Assembly (NCBI GenBank): GCA_018884025.1
Contig: JAHLFB010000159.1
Span: forward strand, 1-37,726
From: Candidatus Phocaeicola faecipullorum
GTDB lineage: Bacteria; Bacteroidota; Bacteroidia; Bacteroidales; Bacteroidaceae
Direction of reading: 5' to 3'
DNA length: 37,726 bases
The notes beneath the pieces are model-generated. The model searched no databases. It worked only from the letters and a program-made list of their open reading frames with translations, and had not been told where the DNA came from. Positions 13,787 through 22,782 of the stretch are shown one piece after another; the stretch's first letter is position 1; each line of letters begins with the position of its first letter. The translations under genes were made by a program, and so were the position numbers.

Positions 13787-16174
13787 ATGGAAACAAAAAA
13801 CATCTGTATCATCAAAAGAGACGGGAAGCGGGAAAACTTCTCTTCTGCAAAAATCTACAATGCCATAGCAAAGGCTTTCGTCGCATCTGACATGACGGAT
13901 TGCGAGAATCAGATCGACGAAATAACACAAAGAGTAATAAACCATTTCAACTCACCGACAATCGGGGTGGAAGACATACAGGACCTTGTAGAAATGGAAC
14001 TCATGAAGGTTCAACCGGAAGTGGCTAAAAAATATATTATATACAGACAGTGGAGAAATACGGAACGCGACCGTAAGACCAAAATAAAACACATAATGGA
14101 CGGTATAGTGGCTATAGACAAAAACGATGTAAACCTAAGCAACGCTAACATGTCAAGCCATACTCCTGCCGGACAAATGATGACTTTTGCATCGGAAATA
14201 ACCAAAGATTACACATATAAGTATCTGCTGCCTAAAAAATATGCAGAAGCTCACCAGCTGGGCGACATACATATACACGACCTGGATTATTATCCAACAA
14301 AAACAACAACCTGCATACAGTACGATCTCGAAGATTTGTTTGAAAGAGGTTTCCACACAAAGAACGGAAGCATACGTACTCCACAATCAATACAAAGCTA
14401 TGCGACACTTGCTACAATAATATTTCAGACCAACCAGAATGAGCAGCATGGAGGACAAGCAATACCGGCATTCGATTTCTTCATGGCGAAAGGTGTATTG
14501 AAAAGTTATCAGAAAAGTGTAGCCTCAATAACAGCATTCTTCATGGAAATGAAAGGAGTTGAGATAACAGAGGAAACACTTAAAAGTGTTGTAAAAAAAC
14601 ACCTCTCAACAATAGAGCCTACTGATGATGCAAAAAATGAATTAATCAAAGAATTAAAGTCATTAGGAGCAAACATTGAAAAAGACGAACTTGAACATAT
14701 CCTCAAAAAGGTCAATGAACGTACACGTAAAGATACACATCAGGCAATGGAAGGATTTATTCATAACCTTAACACCATGCATTCAAGGGGTGGAAACCAG
14801 GTTGTTTTCAGTTCTATAAACTACGGTACAGACACATCAGCAGAAGGAAGAATGGTAATAGAAGAATTACTGAAATCAACCATAGAAGGCCTTGGAGCAC
14901 ATGGTGAAGTTCCAGTATTTCCGATACAGATATTCAAAGTGAAAGACGGAGTATCATATTCTGAAGCCGACTACCAGCTCGCAATGAGTGATTTTGATGC
15001 CGCAATGGAAGGAAAAATGAAATTCCAGGCACCAAACTTCGATCTTTTCCTTAAAGCATGCCGTACTACTGCCAAGGCTTTGTTCCCTAACTTCATGTTT
15101 CTTGACGCACCATTCAACAAGCATGAATTATGGAGAGCAGACGATCCACATAGATATAAATACGAACTGGCAACAATGGGATGCCGTACAAGGGTATTCG
15201 AAAATATCAATGGCGAAAAAACATCTCTAGGAAGAGGTAATCTTTCATTTACAACAATGAATATGCCAAGACTTGCTATAGAGGCCAGAATCAAGGCAGA
15301 AAGCATAGTTGACACAAACAACAAAGAGGCCATAGAGCAAAAGGCTAAAGAAATATTCCTCCAGTCGGTAGAAGAAATGTCTGAAATGATAGCAGAACAA
15401 CTTTATTCCAGATACCAATATCAAAGAACTGCACTGGCAAGACAATTTCCTTTCATGATGGGAAACAACGTTTGGAAAGGTGGAAGTAAAGTCAACCCTA
15501 ACGAAGAAGTAGGAGATATTCTAAACCAAGGTACATTGGGAATAGGATTCATTGGCGGACACAATGCCATGGTAGCACTTTACGGACAGGGACACGGACA
15601 TTCCCAGAAATCATGGGACACATTATACGAAGCCATAGAAAAAATGAACAAGGTGGCACAAAGATATAAAGAGAAATATCACCTTAACTATTCAGTATTG
15701 GCAACGCCGGCGGAAGGACTCTCCGGAAGATTTACAAAAATGGACAAACGCAAATACGGAATCATTGAAGGAGTAAACGACAGAGACTATTATGTAAATT
15801 CATTTCATGTTGACGTAAAAGAGCCGATAAGCATAATAGAAAAAATCAAACGTGAAGCTCCATTCCATGCACTTACGCTCGGCGGACACATAACATACGT
15901 CGAACTAGACGGAGAAGCCCAAAAGAATGTAAAGGCTATAGCCAAAATCGTAAAAGTAATGAACGACGAGGGCATAGGATACGGCTCGATCAACCATCCG
16001 GTAGATACTTGCCATAACTGCGGATACAGAGGTGTAATATACAGCAAATGCCCTATATGTAACAGTGAAAACATATTACGCATGCGACGTATCACAGGTT
16101 ATCTGACAGGCGACCTGAGCAGTTGGAACTCTGCCAAACGCGCAGAAGAGCGTGACAGAGTAAAACATGCATGA
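13787..16174 (+). CDS. nrdD: Anaerobic ribonucleoside-triphosphate reductase (class III)
   Basis: This glycyl-radical enzyme reduces ribonucleotides to deoxyribonucleotides in the absence of oxygen. The 795 residues begin with an ATP-cone allosteric domain (about 1-95, [18 protein letters not shown]). The barrel follows with [12 protein letters not shown], the CIQYDLEDL and [10 protein letters not shown] cysteines and the typical [14 protein letters not shown] segment. The C-terminal end has a zinc ribbon with Cys742, Cys745, Cys755 and Cys758, and the radical site Gly771 in [10 protein letters not shown]. All expected key residues are present, so it should be active once NrdG has generated the radical. 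A cobalamin riboswitch precedes it. The activase gene nrdG follows with an overlap or a 10-bp gap, depending on the start chosen. Confidence 0.96.
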   Translation: METKNICIIKRDGKRENFSSAKIYNAIAKAFVASDMTDCENQIDEITQRVINHFNSPTIGVEDIQDLVEMELMKVQPEVAKKYIIYRQWRNTERDRKTKIKHIMDGIVAIDKNDVNLSNANMSSHTPAGQMMTFASEITKDYTYKYLLPKKYAEAHQLGDIHIHDLDYYPTKTTTCIQYDLEDLFERGFHTKNGSIRTPQSIQSYATLATIIFQTNQNEQHGGQAIPAFDFFMAKGVLKSYQKSVASITAFFMEMKGVEITEETLKSVVKKHLSTIEPTDDAKNELIKELKSLGANIEKDELEHILKKVNERTRKDTHQAMEGFIHNLNTMHSRGGNQVVFSSINYGTDTSAEGRMVIEELLKSTIEGLGAHGEVPVFPIQIFKVKDGVSYSEADYQLAMSDFDAAMEGKMKFQAPNFDLFLKACRTTAKALFPNFMFLDAPFNKHELWRADDPHRYKYELATMGCRTRVFENINGEKTSLGRGNLSFTTMNMPRLAIEARIKAESIVDTNNKEAIEQKAKEIFLQSVEEMSEMIAEQLYSRYQYQRTALARQFPFMMGNNVWKGGSKVNPNEEVGDILNQGTLGIGFIGGHNAMVALYGQGHGHSQKSWDTLYEAIEKMNKVAQRYKEKYHLNYSVLATPAEGLSGRFTKMDKRKYGIIEGVNDRDYYVNSFHVDVKEPISIIEKIKREAPFHALTLGGHITYVELDGEAQKNVKAIAKIVKVMNDEGIGYGSINHPVDTCHNCGYRGVIYSKCPICNSENILRMRRITGYLTGDLSSWNSAKRAEERDRVKHA

Positions 16175-16184
16175 CATAATATAT

Positions 16185-16658
16185 ATGCTACATTATTTAT
16201 ATACATATCCTGAAACAATTGTTGACGGTGACGGTATCCGGTATTCTATCTATCTTGCCGGATGCAGTCACCACTGCAAAGGTTGCCATAATCCTGAATC
16301 ATGGAATCCTAAAGCAGGAAAACCGCTTACAGAGGATGTTCTCAACCAAATAATAGACGAAATTAATAGTAATCCATTACTGGATGGAGTAACTTTTACT
16401 GGTGGAGATCCTTTTTTTAATCCTGTAGAATTCGGTAAAATCTTAAAAAAAATAAGGGAACATACCGGGATAAACATATGGTGTTACACGGGATATACAC
16501 TTGAAGAACTCATAAAAGACAATAACAGAAAGGATCTGCTGGAATACATAGATGTTTTGGTAGATGGGAAATTTGAGGAAAGTCTATACTCCCCTACCCT
16601 TGAATTTAGGGGAAGCAGTAACCAAAGAATTTTAAACCTGAGAAAGTTATATAAATAA
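16185..16658 (+). CDS. nrdG: Anaerobic ribonucleotide reductase activating protein
   Basis: This radical-SAM enzyme installs the glycyl radical on NrdD using S-adenosylmethionine and a 4Fe-4S cluster. The cluster motif Cx3Cx2C is seen in [16 protein letters not shown], and the SAM-binding segment in [10 protein letters not shown] choose the ATG at 16185 (157 residues) because [13 protein letters not shown] then aligns with the usual NrdG N-terminus. An in-frame ATG at 16167 would add six residues and overlap the nrdD stop by 8 bp, which is also plausible. The gene is cotranscribed with nrdD and closed by a hairpin terminator. Confidence 0.94.
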   Translation: MLHYLYTYPETIVDGDGIRYSIYLAGCSHHCKGCHNPESWNPKAGKPLTEDVLNQIIDEINSNPLLDGVTFTGGDPFFNPVEFGKILKKIREHTGINIWCYTGYTLEELIKDNNRKDLLEYIDVLVDGKFEESLYSPTLEFRGSSNQRILNLRKLYK

Positions 16659-16673
16659 CAACCAGCATAACAG

Positions 16674-16718
16674 AAAATGCTCAAAGAACTTTACCGACAT
16701 GTTCTTTGGGCATTTTTT
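16674..16718 (+). terminator. Intrinsic terminator of nrdDG
   Basis: The left arm 16674-16689 pairs with 16701-16716 (core CAAAGAAC/GTTCTTTG plus AATGC/GCATT with one G-U pair), with an 11-nt loop and a run of T at the end. It lies 16 bp after the nrdG stop. Confidence 0.85.
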
Positions 16719-16985
16719 CATATAAATTTCTACTCAATATAAAATAGAAAGCAAATATCATAAAAACATATTACTATAAATTGCAACAACATATCATAAT
16801 ACTAAAATTAACAATACAGGCATCACAAACAGAGTTTTAGTTATGATTTTATCAACTAAAACGCATAACATAATCAAAATCAATTCAGAACAGCATTCTC
16901 CGTTTCCGAACACGACGCACACATAAGGCAAAACATGATATAAATCAAGAAAAACATATATTAATATAAAAAGTGAATTCAAAAT
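16719..16985. other. Gene-less AT-rich spacer with a 9-bp inverted repeat
   Basis: This stretch between the nrdDG terminator and the next promoter has no convincing gene; a minus-strand open frame at 16794-17036 lacks family features. GTTTTAGTT (16834-16842) and AACTAAAAC (16854-16862) form a perfect inverted repeat with an 11-bp spacer and no T-run, possibly an operator. Confidence 0.4.
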
Positions 16986-17016
16986 ATTGCAACAAATAAA
17001 AATATACTTACCTTTG
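16986..17016 (+). promoter_or_regulatory. Promoter of the repeat-containing RNA
   Basis: ATTG at 16986-16989 and TACCTTTG at 17009-17016 are separated by 19 bp. This is as good as the cca promoter and among the best matches to the Bacteroides consensus in the window. The predicted start is near 17023, and no coding sequence follows before the terminator at 17332. Confidence 0.65.
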
Positions 17017-17070
17017 TATCGTGGTTGTGAAACCAATAGTAAATAAAGAAAACAGCACTAAAAACATTTA

Positions 17071-17246
17071 AGGTATTAGACTTACTTAAGGTATTAAAAA
17101 ATAAAGGTATTAAATAAAAGGTTATTAGTTTAAGGTTAAGATTAAGGTATTAGGTTTTAAAGTAAAAGGTATTAGTAAAAAGGTAAAAGGTTTTCAGTTT
17201 AAGGATAAAAGGTAAAAAGGACAATAGGTTTAGTGCTAAGGTAAAA
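17071..17246 (+). repeat. Degenerate AAGGTATTA repeats
   Basis: About 13 irregularly spaced copies of an AAGG-centred element, five of them exactly AGGTATTA, spaced roughly 16-40 bp. The tract is not a regular tandem array and not CRISPR-like. On the minus strand the units read TAATACCTT or TACCTTTT, the latter one base from a TAnnTTTG promoter element. Confidence 0.8.
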
Positions 17247-17331
17247 AGAAAAAGATTACAGGGATAACAATTAAGACTAGAAAAACCAAAGAAACAAAGA
17301 ACCCTAATATGGGGGGTTCTTTCAGGAAGCC

Positions 17332-17366
17332 GGCGGCATTCAAGATGATGAATGACGCCTTTTTTA
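17332..17366 (+). terminator. Intrinsic terminator of the repeat RNA
   Basis: GGCGGCATTC (17332-17341) pairs with GAATGACGCC (17350-17359) with one mismatch, 8-nt loop, followed by TTTTTTATTTT. It lies about 240 bp ahead of mdh and separates the repeat RNA from it. Confidence 0.8.
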
Positions 17367-17539
17367 TTTTATAATATTTCTTGTCGGACCTGACAGCAAT
17401 ACCCATAATTGCAACATCATCATTACAATTTCAATACAAGGAAAATGAAATAATGATTTTTTTCCGTAATTAAGTATAAAAGCACAGAAAAACGCATTTA
17501 TTTGCCAATATGAAATCAAATATTTACTTGATAATTTCT
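17367..17539. other. AT-rich upstream region of mdh
   Basis: No gene is seen. The stretch holds the region upstream of the mdh -7 element; no repeat or clear palindrome stands out. Confidence 0.4.
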
Positions 17540-17547
17540 TAACTTTG
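17540..17547 (+). promoter_or_regulatory. Probable -7 element of mdh
   Basis: TAACTTTG matches TAnnTTTG, 61 bp before the mdh ATG. No clear TTTG at the -33 spacing. The leader of about 55 nt is A-rich, common for strongly translated Bacteroides genes. Confidence 0.55.
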
Positions 17548-17608
17548 TAGCGCAAGAAAACAATAACGGACTAAACACTTTTATAACATAACATAAATAA
17601 TTAGAATT

Positions 17609-18610
17609 ATGAAATTTGTAACTAACGAAAAACTTACTATCGTAGGTGCTGCCGGTATGATCGGTTCTAACATGGCTCAAACAGCAATCATGATGGGTTT
17701 AACTCCTAACATCTGTTTGTACGACCCTTACGCTCCAGGTTTGGAAGGTGTAGCTGAAGAATTGTTCCACTGCGGCTTTGAAGGTGTGAACATTACTTTC
17801 ACTTCTGATATTAAAGAAGCTTTGACAGGTGCTAAATATATCGTAAACTCAGGTGGTGCTGCTCGTAAGGCAGGTATGACTCGTGAAGACCTTCTTAAAG
17901 GTAACGCAGCTATCGCTGAAGAATTCGGTAAGAACGTTAAGACTTACTGCCCAGACGTAAAACACATTGTTATCATCTTCAACCCAGCTGATATTACTGG
18001 TCTTATCACTTTGTTGTATTCAGGTTTGAAACCAGGTCAGGTTACAACTCTTGCAGCTCTTGACTCTACTCGTCTTCGCAGCGAATTGGCTAAACACTTC
18101 GGTGTTTCTATGGACGCAGTTGAAAACTGCCGTACATATGGTGGCCACGGCGAACAGATGGCTGTATTCGCTTCTACAGCTAAAGTTAACGGCAAGGCTT
18201 TGACTGATATCATCGGTACAGATGCTTTGACTAAAGAACAGTGGGCTGAAATCCAGCAGAAAGTAACTAAGGGTGGTGCTAACATCATCAACCTCCGCGG
18301 ACGTTCTTCATTCCAGAGCCCATCATACGTTTCTATCGAAATGATTGGTGCTGCTATGGGCGGTAAAGCATTCCGTTGGCCAGCTGGTACATACGTATCA
18401 AACGATAAGTATGATCACATTATGATGGCTTGGGAAACTTCTATCGACACTGAAGGTTGCCACTGTGCTGCTTTGAACGGAACAGCAGAAGAACAGGCTG
18501 CTTTGGATAAGAGCTACGAACACTTGTGCGCTCTTCGTGATGAAGTTATCGCTATGGGCGTTCTTCCTCCAGTATCTGAATGGAACGCATTGAACCCAAA
18601 TATTAAATAA
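17609..18610 (+). CDS. mdh: Malate dehydrogenase
   Basis: This NAD-dependent enzyme interconverts malate and oxaloacetate; in Bacteroides it serves the reductive branch from oxaloacetate to fumarate and succinate. The 333 residues show the Rossmann loop GAAGMIGSN (13-21), Asp39 in LYDP for NAD, the mobile loop GGAARKAGMTRE with Arg86 and Arg92, Asp152 and Arg155 in LDSTRLR, and the proton-accepting His180 in GGHGEQM. Codon use is strongly biased to GCT, GGT, CGT and AAC, unlike most neighbours, which points to high expression. The gene is monocistronic: own -7 element upstream and a perfect 12-bp terminator downstream. Confidence 0.96.
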   Translation: MKFVTNEKLTIVGAAGMIGSNMAQTAIMMGLTPNICLYDPYAPGLEGVAEELFHCGFEGVNITFTSDIKEALTGAKYIVNSGGAARKAGMTREDLLKGNAAIAEEFGKNVKTYCPDVKHIVIIFNPADITGLITLLYSGLKPGQVTTLAALDSTRLRSELAKHFGVSMDAVENCRTYGGHGEQMAVFASTAKVNGKALTDIIGTDALTKEQWAEIQQKVTKGGANIINLRGRSSFQSPSYVSIEMIGAAMGGKAFRWPAGTYVSNDKYDHIMMAWETSIDTEGCHCAALNGTAEEQAALDKSYEHLCALRDEVIAMGVLPPVSEWNALNPNIK

Positions 18611-18633
18611 TATATAGGTTTGAATTTATATGA

Positions 18634-18669
18634 AGGGGAAACCGCAGTTGCGGTTTCCCCTATTTTTTT
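18634..18669 (+). terminator. Intrinsic terminator of mdh
   Basis: A perfect 12-bp GC-containing stem (18634-18645 with 18650-18661), AGTT loop, followed by a run of seven T. It lies 23 bp after the mdh stop, a textbook strong terminator. Confidence 0.92.
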
Positions 18670-18693
18670 ATCCACAAATCATAATTTTTTATG

Positions 18694-18701
18694 TACTTTT
18701 G
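18694..18701 (+). promoter_or_regulatory. Probable -7 element of dnaG
   Basis: TACTTTTG matches TAnnTTTG only 8 bp before the dnaG ATG at 18710. A start 6-8 nt downstream would give an almost leaderless mRNA. The -33 region lies in the mdh terminator T-run and is weak. Confidence 0.45.
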
Positions 18702-18709
18702 TACTAAAT

Positions 18710-20836
18710 ATGATTGATCAGGCAACAATAGATAGGATTCTTGACGCAGCACAGATAGTAGATGTTGTTTCAGATTTTGTTACTCTGCGCAAACGCGGAG
18801 TCAACTATGTAGGCTTATGCCCTTTCCATAACGAAAAGACACCTTCATTCAGTGTCTCTCCAAGCAAAGGAGTTTGTAAATGTTTCAGTTGCGGCAAAGG
18901 AGGAAATGCCGTACACTTCATCATGGAGCATGAACAACTGTCGTACTATGAGGCTTTAAAATGGCTTGCAAAAAAATACAACATTGAAATCAAGGAAAGA
19001 GAACTTACAAAAGAAGAGAAACAAAACCAAAGTCTTAGAGAAAGTCTTTTCCTGGTTAATCAATTCGCAGCAGAATACTTTCAAGACATTTTATACAACA
19101 ATATTGACGGACAAAGCATCGGTATGACATACTTCCGTCAAAGAGGGTTCAGAGACGACATAATAAAGAAATTCCAATTAGGATTCTCTACCGAAGCTAA
19201 AGACGCACTGGCTAAAACAGCGATACAGAAAGGTTACAAACAGGAACTACTGCTCAAAACCGGTTTGTGCTACATGAAAGACGACGGCACAATACGCGAC
19301 AGGTTTTGGGGACGTGTTATATTTCCGGTACACAATATAGCCGGAAAAGTTGTAGCCTTCGGAGGCCGTGTCTTAAATGCGGCTACAAAGAACGTACAAA
19401 TGAAGTACGTCAATTCTCCCGAATCGGAAATCTACCATAAGAGTAAAGAACTCTATGGGATATATTTTGCCAAACAATCCATAATCAGACAGGACAGATG
19501 TTTTCTGGTTGAAGGCTACACAGATGTTATATCAATGCATCAGAGCGGCATAGAAAACGTTGTAGCATCTTCAGGTACTGCTCTTACATCAGATCAGATA
19601 AGACTGATACACAGATTTACCAACAATATAACAGTGCTCTACGATGGTGACGGCGCTGGAATAAAGGCCAGTATCAGAGGTATTGACATGTTATTGGAAG
19701 AAGGCATGAATATAAAGGTGTGTCTGCTTCCAGACGGTGACGACCCGGACAGTTTTGCCAGAAAACACAACGCAACAGAATATCAGGCATATATAAACAA
19801 CAACGAGGTTGACTTTATACGTTTCAAGACAAACCTGCTGATGGACGAGGCCGGTAAGGACCCTATAAAAAGAGCAGAACTGATTTCAAGCATAGTAAAA
19901 AGCATATCGGTAATACCGGACAGCATTGTACGTTCTGTCTATATAAAGGAATGCAGCCAGCTACTGAAAATGGATGAGAAGGTGCTTGTTGATGCTACGG
20001 CAAAACTTATAGAACAAGCAGTAGAAAACAAAGAAAAGGAAGAGGAAAGGAAAAAACAAAGGGAAGAATATAACAAAAGGCAACAAGCCATAGCACAATC
20101 GGAAGAAGCACAAACTGCGAACAGCAATGACGACAATGTAAATGCCGCCGTAAGTTCAGACTACCCCCCCTCGTCTCCAGATGCAGGAAGCATCCCTCCT
20201 CAGGAATATATACCGGCTGATACGCCACAGGCAGACACATACTCATCGTATATCCCTACACAAGGTAATGAGGGTAAAGTGTTCTATATACAAGAGGAAA
20301 GTCTTGTAAAAATGATTATAAGATATGGTGAAAAAGTAGTTTGCTATGTGGAAGACGAGGATGGCAACGAACAGCCTGTAACAGTAACAGAATACATCGC
20401 CTCAAATCTGAGAGAGGACGATATACAGTTTCATAATCCAATCCACAGAAAAATACTAAAGGAAGCGGAAGAAAACATACATAACGATAATTTCGTTTCG
20501 GAAAGATTTTTCCTGTCAAGCCCAGATCCGGAAATAAGCAAAACTGCTGCTGATATGTCAAGCGACAGGTACCAGCTCAGCAACTATCATTCAAAAGGAC
20601 AGAAAATAATTACAGACGAAGAACGCCTTTACGAGCTTGTTCCCCGCCTGCTGCTGGATTTTAAAATATCTATTCTGAAAGAAGAAATGAAACATACACT
20701 ACAGGCACTTAATGACCCGGCAATAGCTTCAAATCCGGAGAAATGCGCAGAAATAATGACACATTTCAGAGATTTGACAGAAACACAGAATATGATTCTG
20801 AAAGATGCCGGCGACCGTACCACCAGCCTGTATTAA
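18710..20836 (+). CDS. dnaG: DNA primase
   Basis: The enzyme makes RNA primers for the replication fork. I start it at the ATG 18710 (708 residues, [10 protein letters not shown]); the open frame reaches back to 18620, but that would run through the mdh terminator. The CHC2 zinc domain has Cys37, His40, Cys58 and Cys61. The catalytic core follows with the TOPRIM motifs VEGYTDV (near 267), LYDGDGAG (near 311) and DDPDSF. After residue 440 there is a charged, Gln/Glu/Lys-rich linker and a Pro/Ser-rich low-complexity stretch (about 445-520). The final domain (520-708) is the helicase-interacting region in this lineage, weakly conserved. The gene meets folE tail to tail with 4 bp overlap. Confidence 0.95.
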   Translation: MIDQATIDRILDAAQIVDVVSDFVTLRKRGVNYVGLCPFHNEKTPSFSVSPSKGVCKCFSCGKGGNAVHFIMEHEQLSYYEALKWLAKKYNIEIKERELTKEEKQNQSLRESLFLVNQFAAEYFQDILYNNIDGQSIGMTYFRQRGFRDDIIKKFQLGFSTEAKDALAKTAIQKGYKQELLLKTGLCYMKDDGTIRDRFWGRVIFPVHNIAGKVVAFGGRVLNAATKNVQMKYVNSPESEIYHKSKELYGIYFAKQSIIRQDRCFLVEGYTDVISMHQSGIENVVASSGTALTSDQIRLIHRFTNNITVLYDGDGAGIKASIRGIDMLLEEGMNIKVCLLPDGDDPDSFARKHNATEYQAYINNNEVDFIRFKTNLLMDEAGKDPIKRAELISSIVKSISVIPDSIVRSVYIKECSQLLKMDEKVLVDATAKLIEQAVENKEKEEERKKQREEYNKRQQAIAQSEEAQTANSNDDNVNAAVSSDYPPSSPDAGSIPPQEYIPADTPQADTYSSYIPTQGNEGKVFYIQEESLVKMIIRYGEKVVCYVEDEDGNEQPVTVTEYIASNLREDDIQFHNPIHRKILKEAEENIHNDNFVSERFFLSSPDPEISKTAADMSSDRYQLSNYHSKGQKIITDEERLYELVPRLLLDFKISILKEEMKHTLQALNDPAIASNPEKCAEIMTHFRDLTETQNMILKDAGDRTTSLY

Positions 20837-21429
20837 TGATTGTTTCTGATAAGGTTCATAAATTCTTCCCTTGTCTTGGCCTGATTAAAAGCACCTGTAA
20901 AGTCGGATGTAGTGGTTATGGAATTTTGTTTTTCAACACCACGCATCTGCATACACATATGTTTGGCCTCTACAACAACCATCACCCCAAGTGGGTTCAG
21001 TGTTTCCTGAATACATTCCTTAATCTGCAGTGTCATACGTTCCTGTACCTGCAAACGATGAGAGAAGATATCAACCACACGTGCTATCTTGCTTAATCCT
21101 GTAATATATCCGTTTGGAATGTATGCCACATGTGCCTTACCATAAAACGGCAGCATATGATGTTCGCACAATGAGAAGAAATCAATATCCTTCACAATGA
21201 CCATCTGACTATATTCTTCCTGAAACTTTGCCGCATTCAATACAGCTTTAGGATCCATATCGTATCCTCTGGTAAGAGTAAGCATGGCCTTTGCCACACG
21301 TTCCGGAGTTTTCAACAGACCTTCTCGTTCCGGATTTTCACCTAAAAGGGACAATATTTCCCTATAATGTCCCATAAGTTTCTGTACCTTATCTTCAGGC
21401 CAGTTTATCATATCAGTTGTCATCATCAT
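20833..21429 (-). CDS. folE: GTP cyclohydrolase I
   Basis: This enzyme converts GTP to 7,8-dihydroneopterin triphosphate, the first step of folate (and queuosine-type pterin) synthesis. The 198 residues match the family. Zinc ligands are Cys88, His91 and Cys159, with catalytic His90 (SLCEHH and HMCMQMRG). The substrate segment [23 protein letters not shown] is also visible. The start ATG shares one base with the stop of the upstream SPOR gene (TAATG), so the two are translationally coupled. Two further in-frame ATGs directly after the first are possible starts. Its stop interlocks with that of dnaG in a TTAA palindrome. Confidence 0.96.
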   Translation of the reverse strand: MMMTTDMINWPEDKVQKLMGHYREILSLLGENPEREGLLKTPERVAKAMLTLTRGYDMDPKAVLNAAKFQEEYSQMVIVKDIDFFSLCEHHMLPFYGKAHVAYIPNGYITGLSKIARVVDIFSHRLQVQERMTLQIKECIQETLNPLGVMVVVEAKHMCMQMRGVEKQNSITTTSDFTGAFNQAKTREEFMNLIRNNH

Positions 21430-21890
21430 TATTCTATAGGAATATTTATCTGTTCACGTACTATGGCCACTTCCTTAAAATTGCCAGCAGCCTTCAGTTG
21501 CCTCATCGCAACATGAGCTTCCTCAATACTTTTATAGTCGCCTACTCTGCAAAGCCAGCGTGGCGGCTGAAAAAATGTATAAACCGGCATATCAGGGAAT
21601 TTTTCCTTTACCTTTTCTGCTACTGCATTAGCCTCGTCTCTGGCCTGGCGTGAATTATTTCCGGCATAAACCTGTACACGGTATCCGCGCGATTTTATAA
21701 CCCTTTGAGCTTCCGATGTTCCTGTAGGAACAAAACGTTTGCCTATCATGGCAGAGATTTGGGCATCCTGATGCACAGTAACCTTTCCCTGACCGGGAAC
21801 TGTTGTTTGCAGACTTTCCACAATATTGCTTTGAGCCATAATCATGCATGAAGATGCAGAAAAGACTATTGATAGAAGATATTTCATCAT
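21429..21890 (-). CDS. Secreted SPOR-domain protein
   Basis: The 153-residue protein has an N-terminal signal sequence (about 1-20, ending IMAQ) and a C-terminal SPOR domain (about 70-148: YRVQVYAG, then [21 protein letters not shown]). SPOR domains bind denuded peptidoglycan, often at division sites, so a periplasmic role in cell wall or division is likely. Length suggests little besides signal, short linker and SPOR domain. The pairing with folE by a TAATG overlap and with tpiA upstream is a gene order I associate with Bacteroides, with no obvious functional logic. The precise function is unknown. Confidence 0.85.
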   Translation of the reverse strand: MMKYLLSIVFSASSCMIMAQSNIVESLQTTVPGQGKVTVHQDAQISAMIGKRFVPTGTSEAQRVIKSRGYRVQVYAGNNSRQARDEANAVAEKVKEKFPDMPVYTFFQPPRWLCRVGDYKSIEEAHVAMRQLKAAGNFKEVAIVREQINIPIE

Positions 21891-21912
21891 ACCGGTTGAT
21901 TAAAGTTTTAAA

Positions 21913-21947
21913 GACAGTACGCCGAATATATATTCCGGAGTACTGTC
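21913..21947 (-). terminator. Hairpin between tpiA and the SPOR gene
   Basis: GACAGTAC (21913-21920) and GTACTGTC (21940-21947) form an 8-bp stem, continued inside by a CCG/CGG segment after one mismatch. On the minus strand TTTAAAACTTTAA follows, so it may terminate or attenuate tpiA transcripts before the SPOR-folE pair. Confidence 0.5.
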
Positions 21948-21984
21948 AAAAGTTTTACAAGACGGTTATTCCCCGCCGTTAATA

Positions 21985-22740
21985 TTATTTGAATGCGTCG
22001 ATGATACCCTTGAAGTCAGCAGCTTTCAATGCAGCTCCACCGATAAGACCACCGTCAACATCAGGATTAGCAAACAATTCCTTAGCGTTAGAAGGCTTGC
22101 AGCTACCACCGTAAAGGATAGAAGTATTTTCTGCAACTTCCTTACCGTATTTAGCAGCAACCAAAGAACGGATGTGAGCGTGAATTTCCTGAGCCTGTTC
22201 TGGAGTAGCAGTCTTACCTGTACCGATAGCCCATACTGGTTCGTAAGCCAAGATTACCTTGCTGAAATCTTCTGCAGACAAAGAGAATACAGAAGCCAAC
22301 TGAGCTTCTACTACTTCATTCTGTTTGTTAGCTTCACGTTCTTCAAGAACTTCACCGATACAGAAGATTGGCTTCAAGTTGTTAGCCAAAGCAAGTTTAA
22401 CTTTTTCTTCAAGGATTTCTACTGTTTCGTGATAGTAAGCACGACGTTCAGAGTGACCAAGGATTACGTACTGAGCACCTGTAGAAGCTACCATTTCTGC
22501 AGAAACTTCACCTGTATATGCTCCTGAAACCTTGTCAGCACAGTTTTCTGCACCTACACCGATGATTGAGCTGTCAACGATAGGAGTTACAGAAGCCAAG
22601 TGGATGAACGGAGTACAGATTATCACGTCGCAGTTTGGCTTGTCAGCAGTCAAAACTTCATTCAATTCTTTTGCCAAAGCAATACCTTCTTGCAGGTTCT
22701 TGTTCATTTTCCAGTTACCTGCTACAATGTTTTTTCTCAT
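21985..22740 (-). CDS. tpiA: Triosephosphate isomerase
   Basis: The enzyme interconverts dihydroxyacetone phosphate and glyceraldehyde-3-phosphate, which also handles the dihydroxyacetone phosphate made by RhaD. The 251 residues carry all catalytic groups: Asn9 and Lys11 in AGNWKMNK, His96 in LGHSERR, Glu167 in [11 protein letters not shown] with the mobile loop 6, and the phosphate-binding GGSCKPSN and GGLIGGAAL segments. Codon use is biased to GCT/GGT-type codons as in mdh, indicating high expression. It follows the DoxX gene by 42 bp in a minus-strand cluster. Confidence 0.97.
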   Translation of the reverse strand: MRKNIVAGNWKMNKNLQEGIALAKELNEVLTADKPNCDVIICTPFIHLASVTPIVDSSIIGVGAENCADKVSGAYTGEVSAEMVASTGAQYVILGHSERRAYYHETVEILEEKVKLALANNLKPIFCIGEVLEEREANKQNEVVEAQLASVFSLSAEDFSKVILAYEPVWAIGTGKTATPEQAQEIHAHIRSLVAAKYGKEVAENTSILYGGSCKPSNAKELFANPDVDGGLIGGAALKAADFKGIIDAFK

Positions 22741-22782
22741 TTTGTTGAAATAATTAAAATAGTTAAATATAAAAGGTTATAA

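Larger units (their letters stand above)
17023..17366 (+). ncRNA. Candidate small RNA: C-free repeat tract ending in a terminator
   Basis: A complete transcription unit with no plausible reading frame: consensus promoter upstream, intrinsic terminator at the end, predicted length about 340 nt. The middle holds five exact copies of AGGTATTA (starts 17071, 17089, 17105, 17145, 17167) and about eight degenerate AAGGTTA/AAGGTAAA-type copies to 17245. The 109 nt from 17086 to 17194 contain no C, and the 180 nt from 17071 to 17250 only five. Such RNA cannot form G-C pairs with itself and should be single-stranded. The 3' end holds a hairpin AAAGAACCC/GGGTTCTTT (17296-17304/17314-17322) and then the terminator. 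It could instead be a long leader of mdh, but mdh has its own -7 element after the terminator. Function unknown; I cannot tell whether it belongs to a named family. Confidence 0.55.

Noticed and set aside
16794..17036. An 80-residue minus-strand open frame with hydrophobic stretches
   Set aside because: It covers the plus-strand promoter at 16986-17016, has no family resemblance, and the hydrophobic look comes from AT-rich DNA.
17071..17246. Repeat-containing coding sequence
   Set aside because: TAA and TAG stops recur in all three plus-strand frames.
18620..18709. N-terminal extension of DnaG
   Set aside because: It would translate through the mdh terminator; the family N-terminus begins at 18710 and a -7 element sits at 18694.
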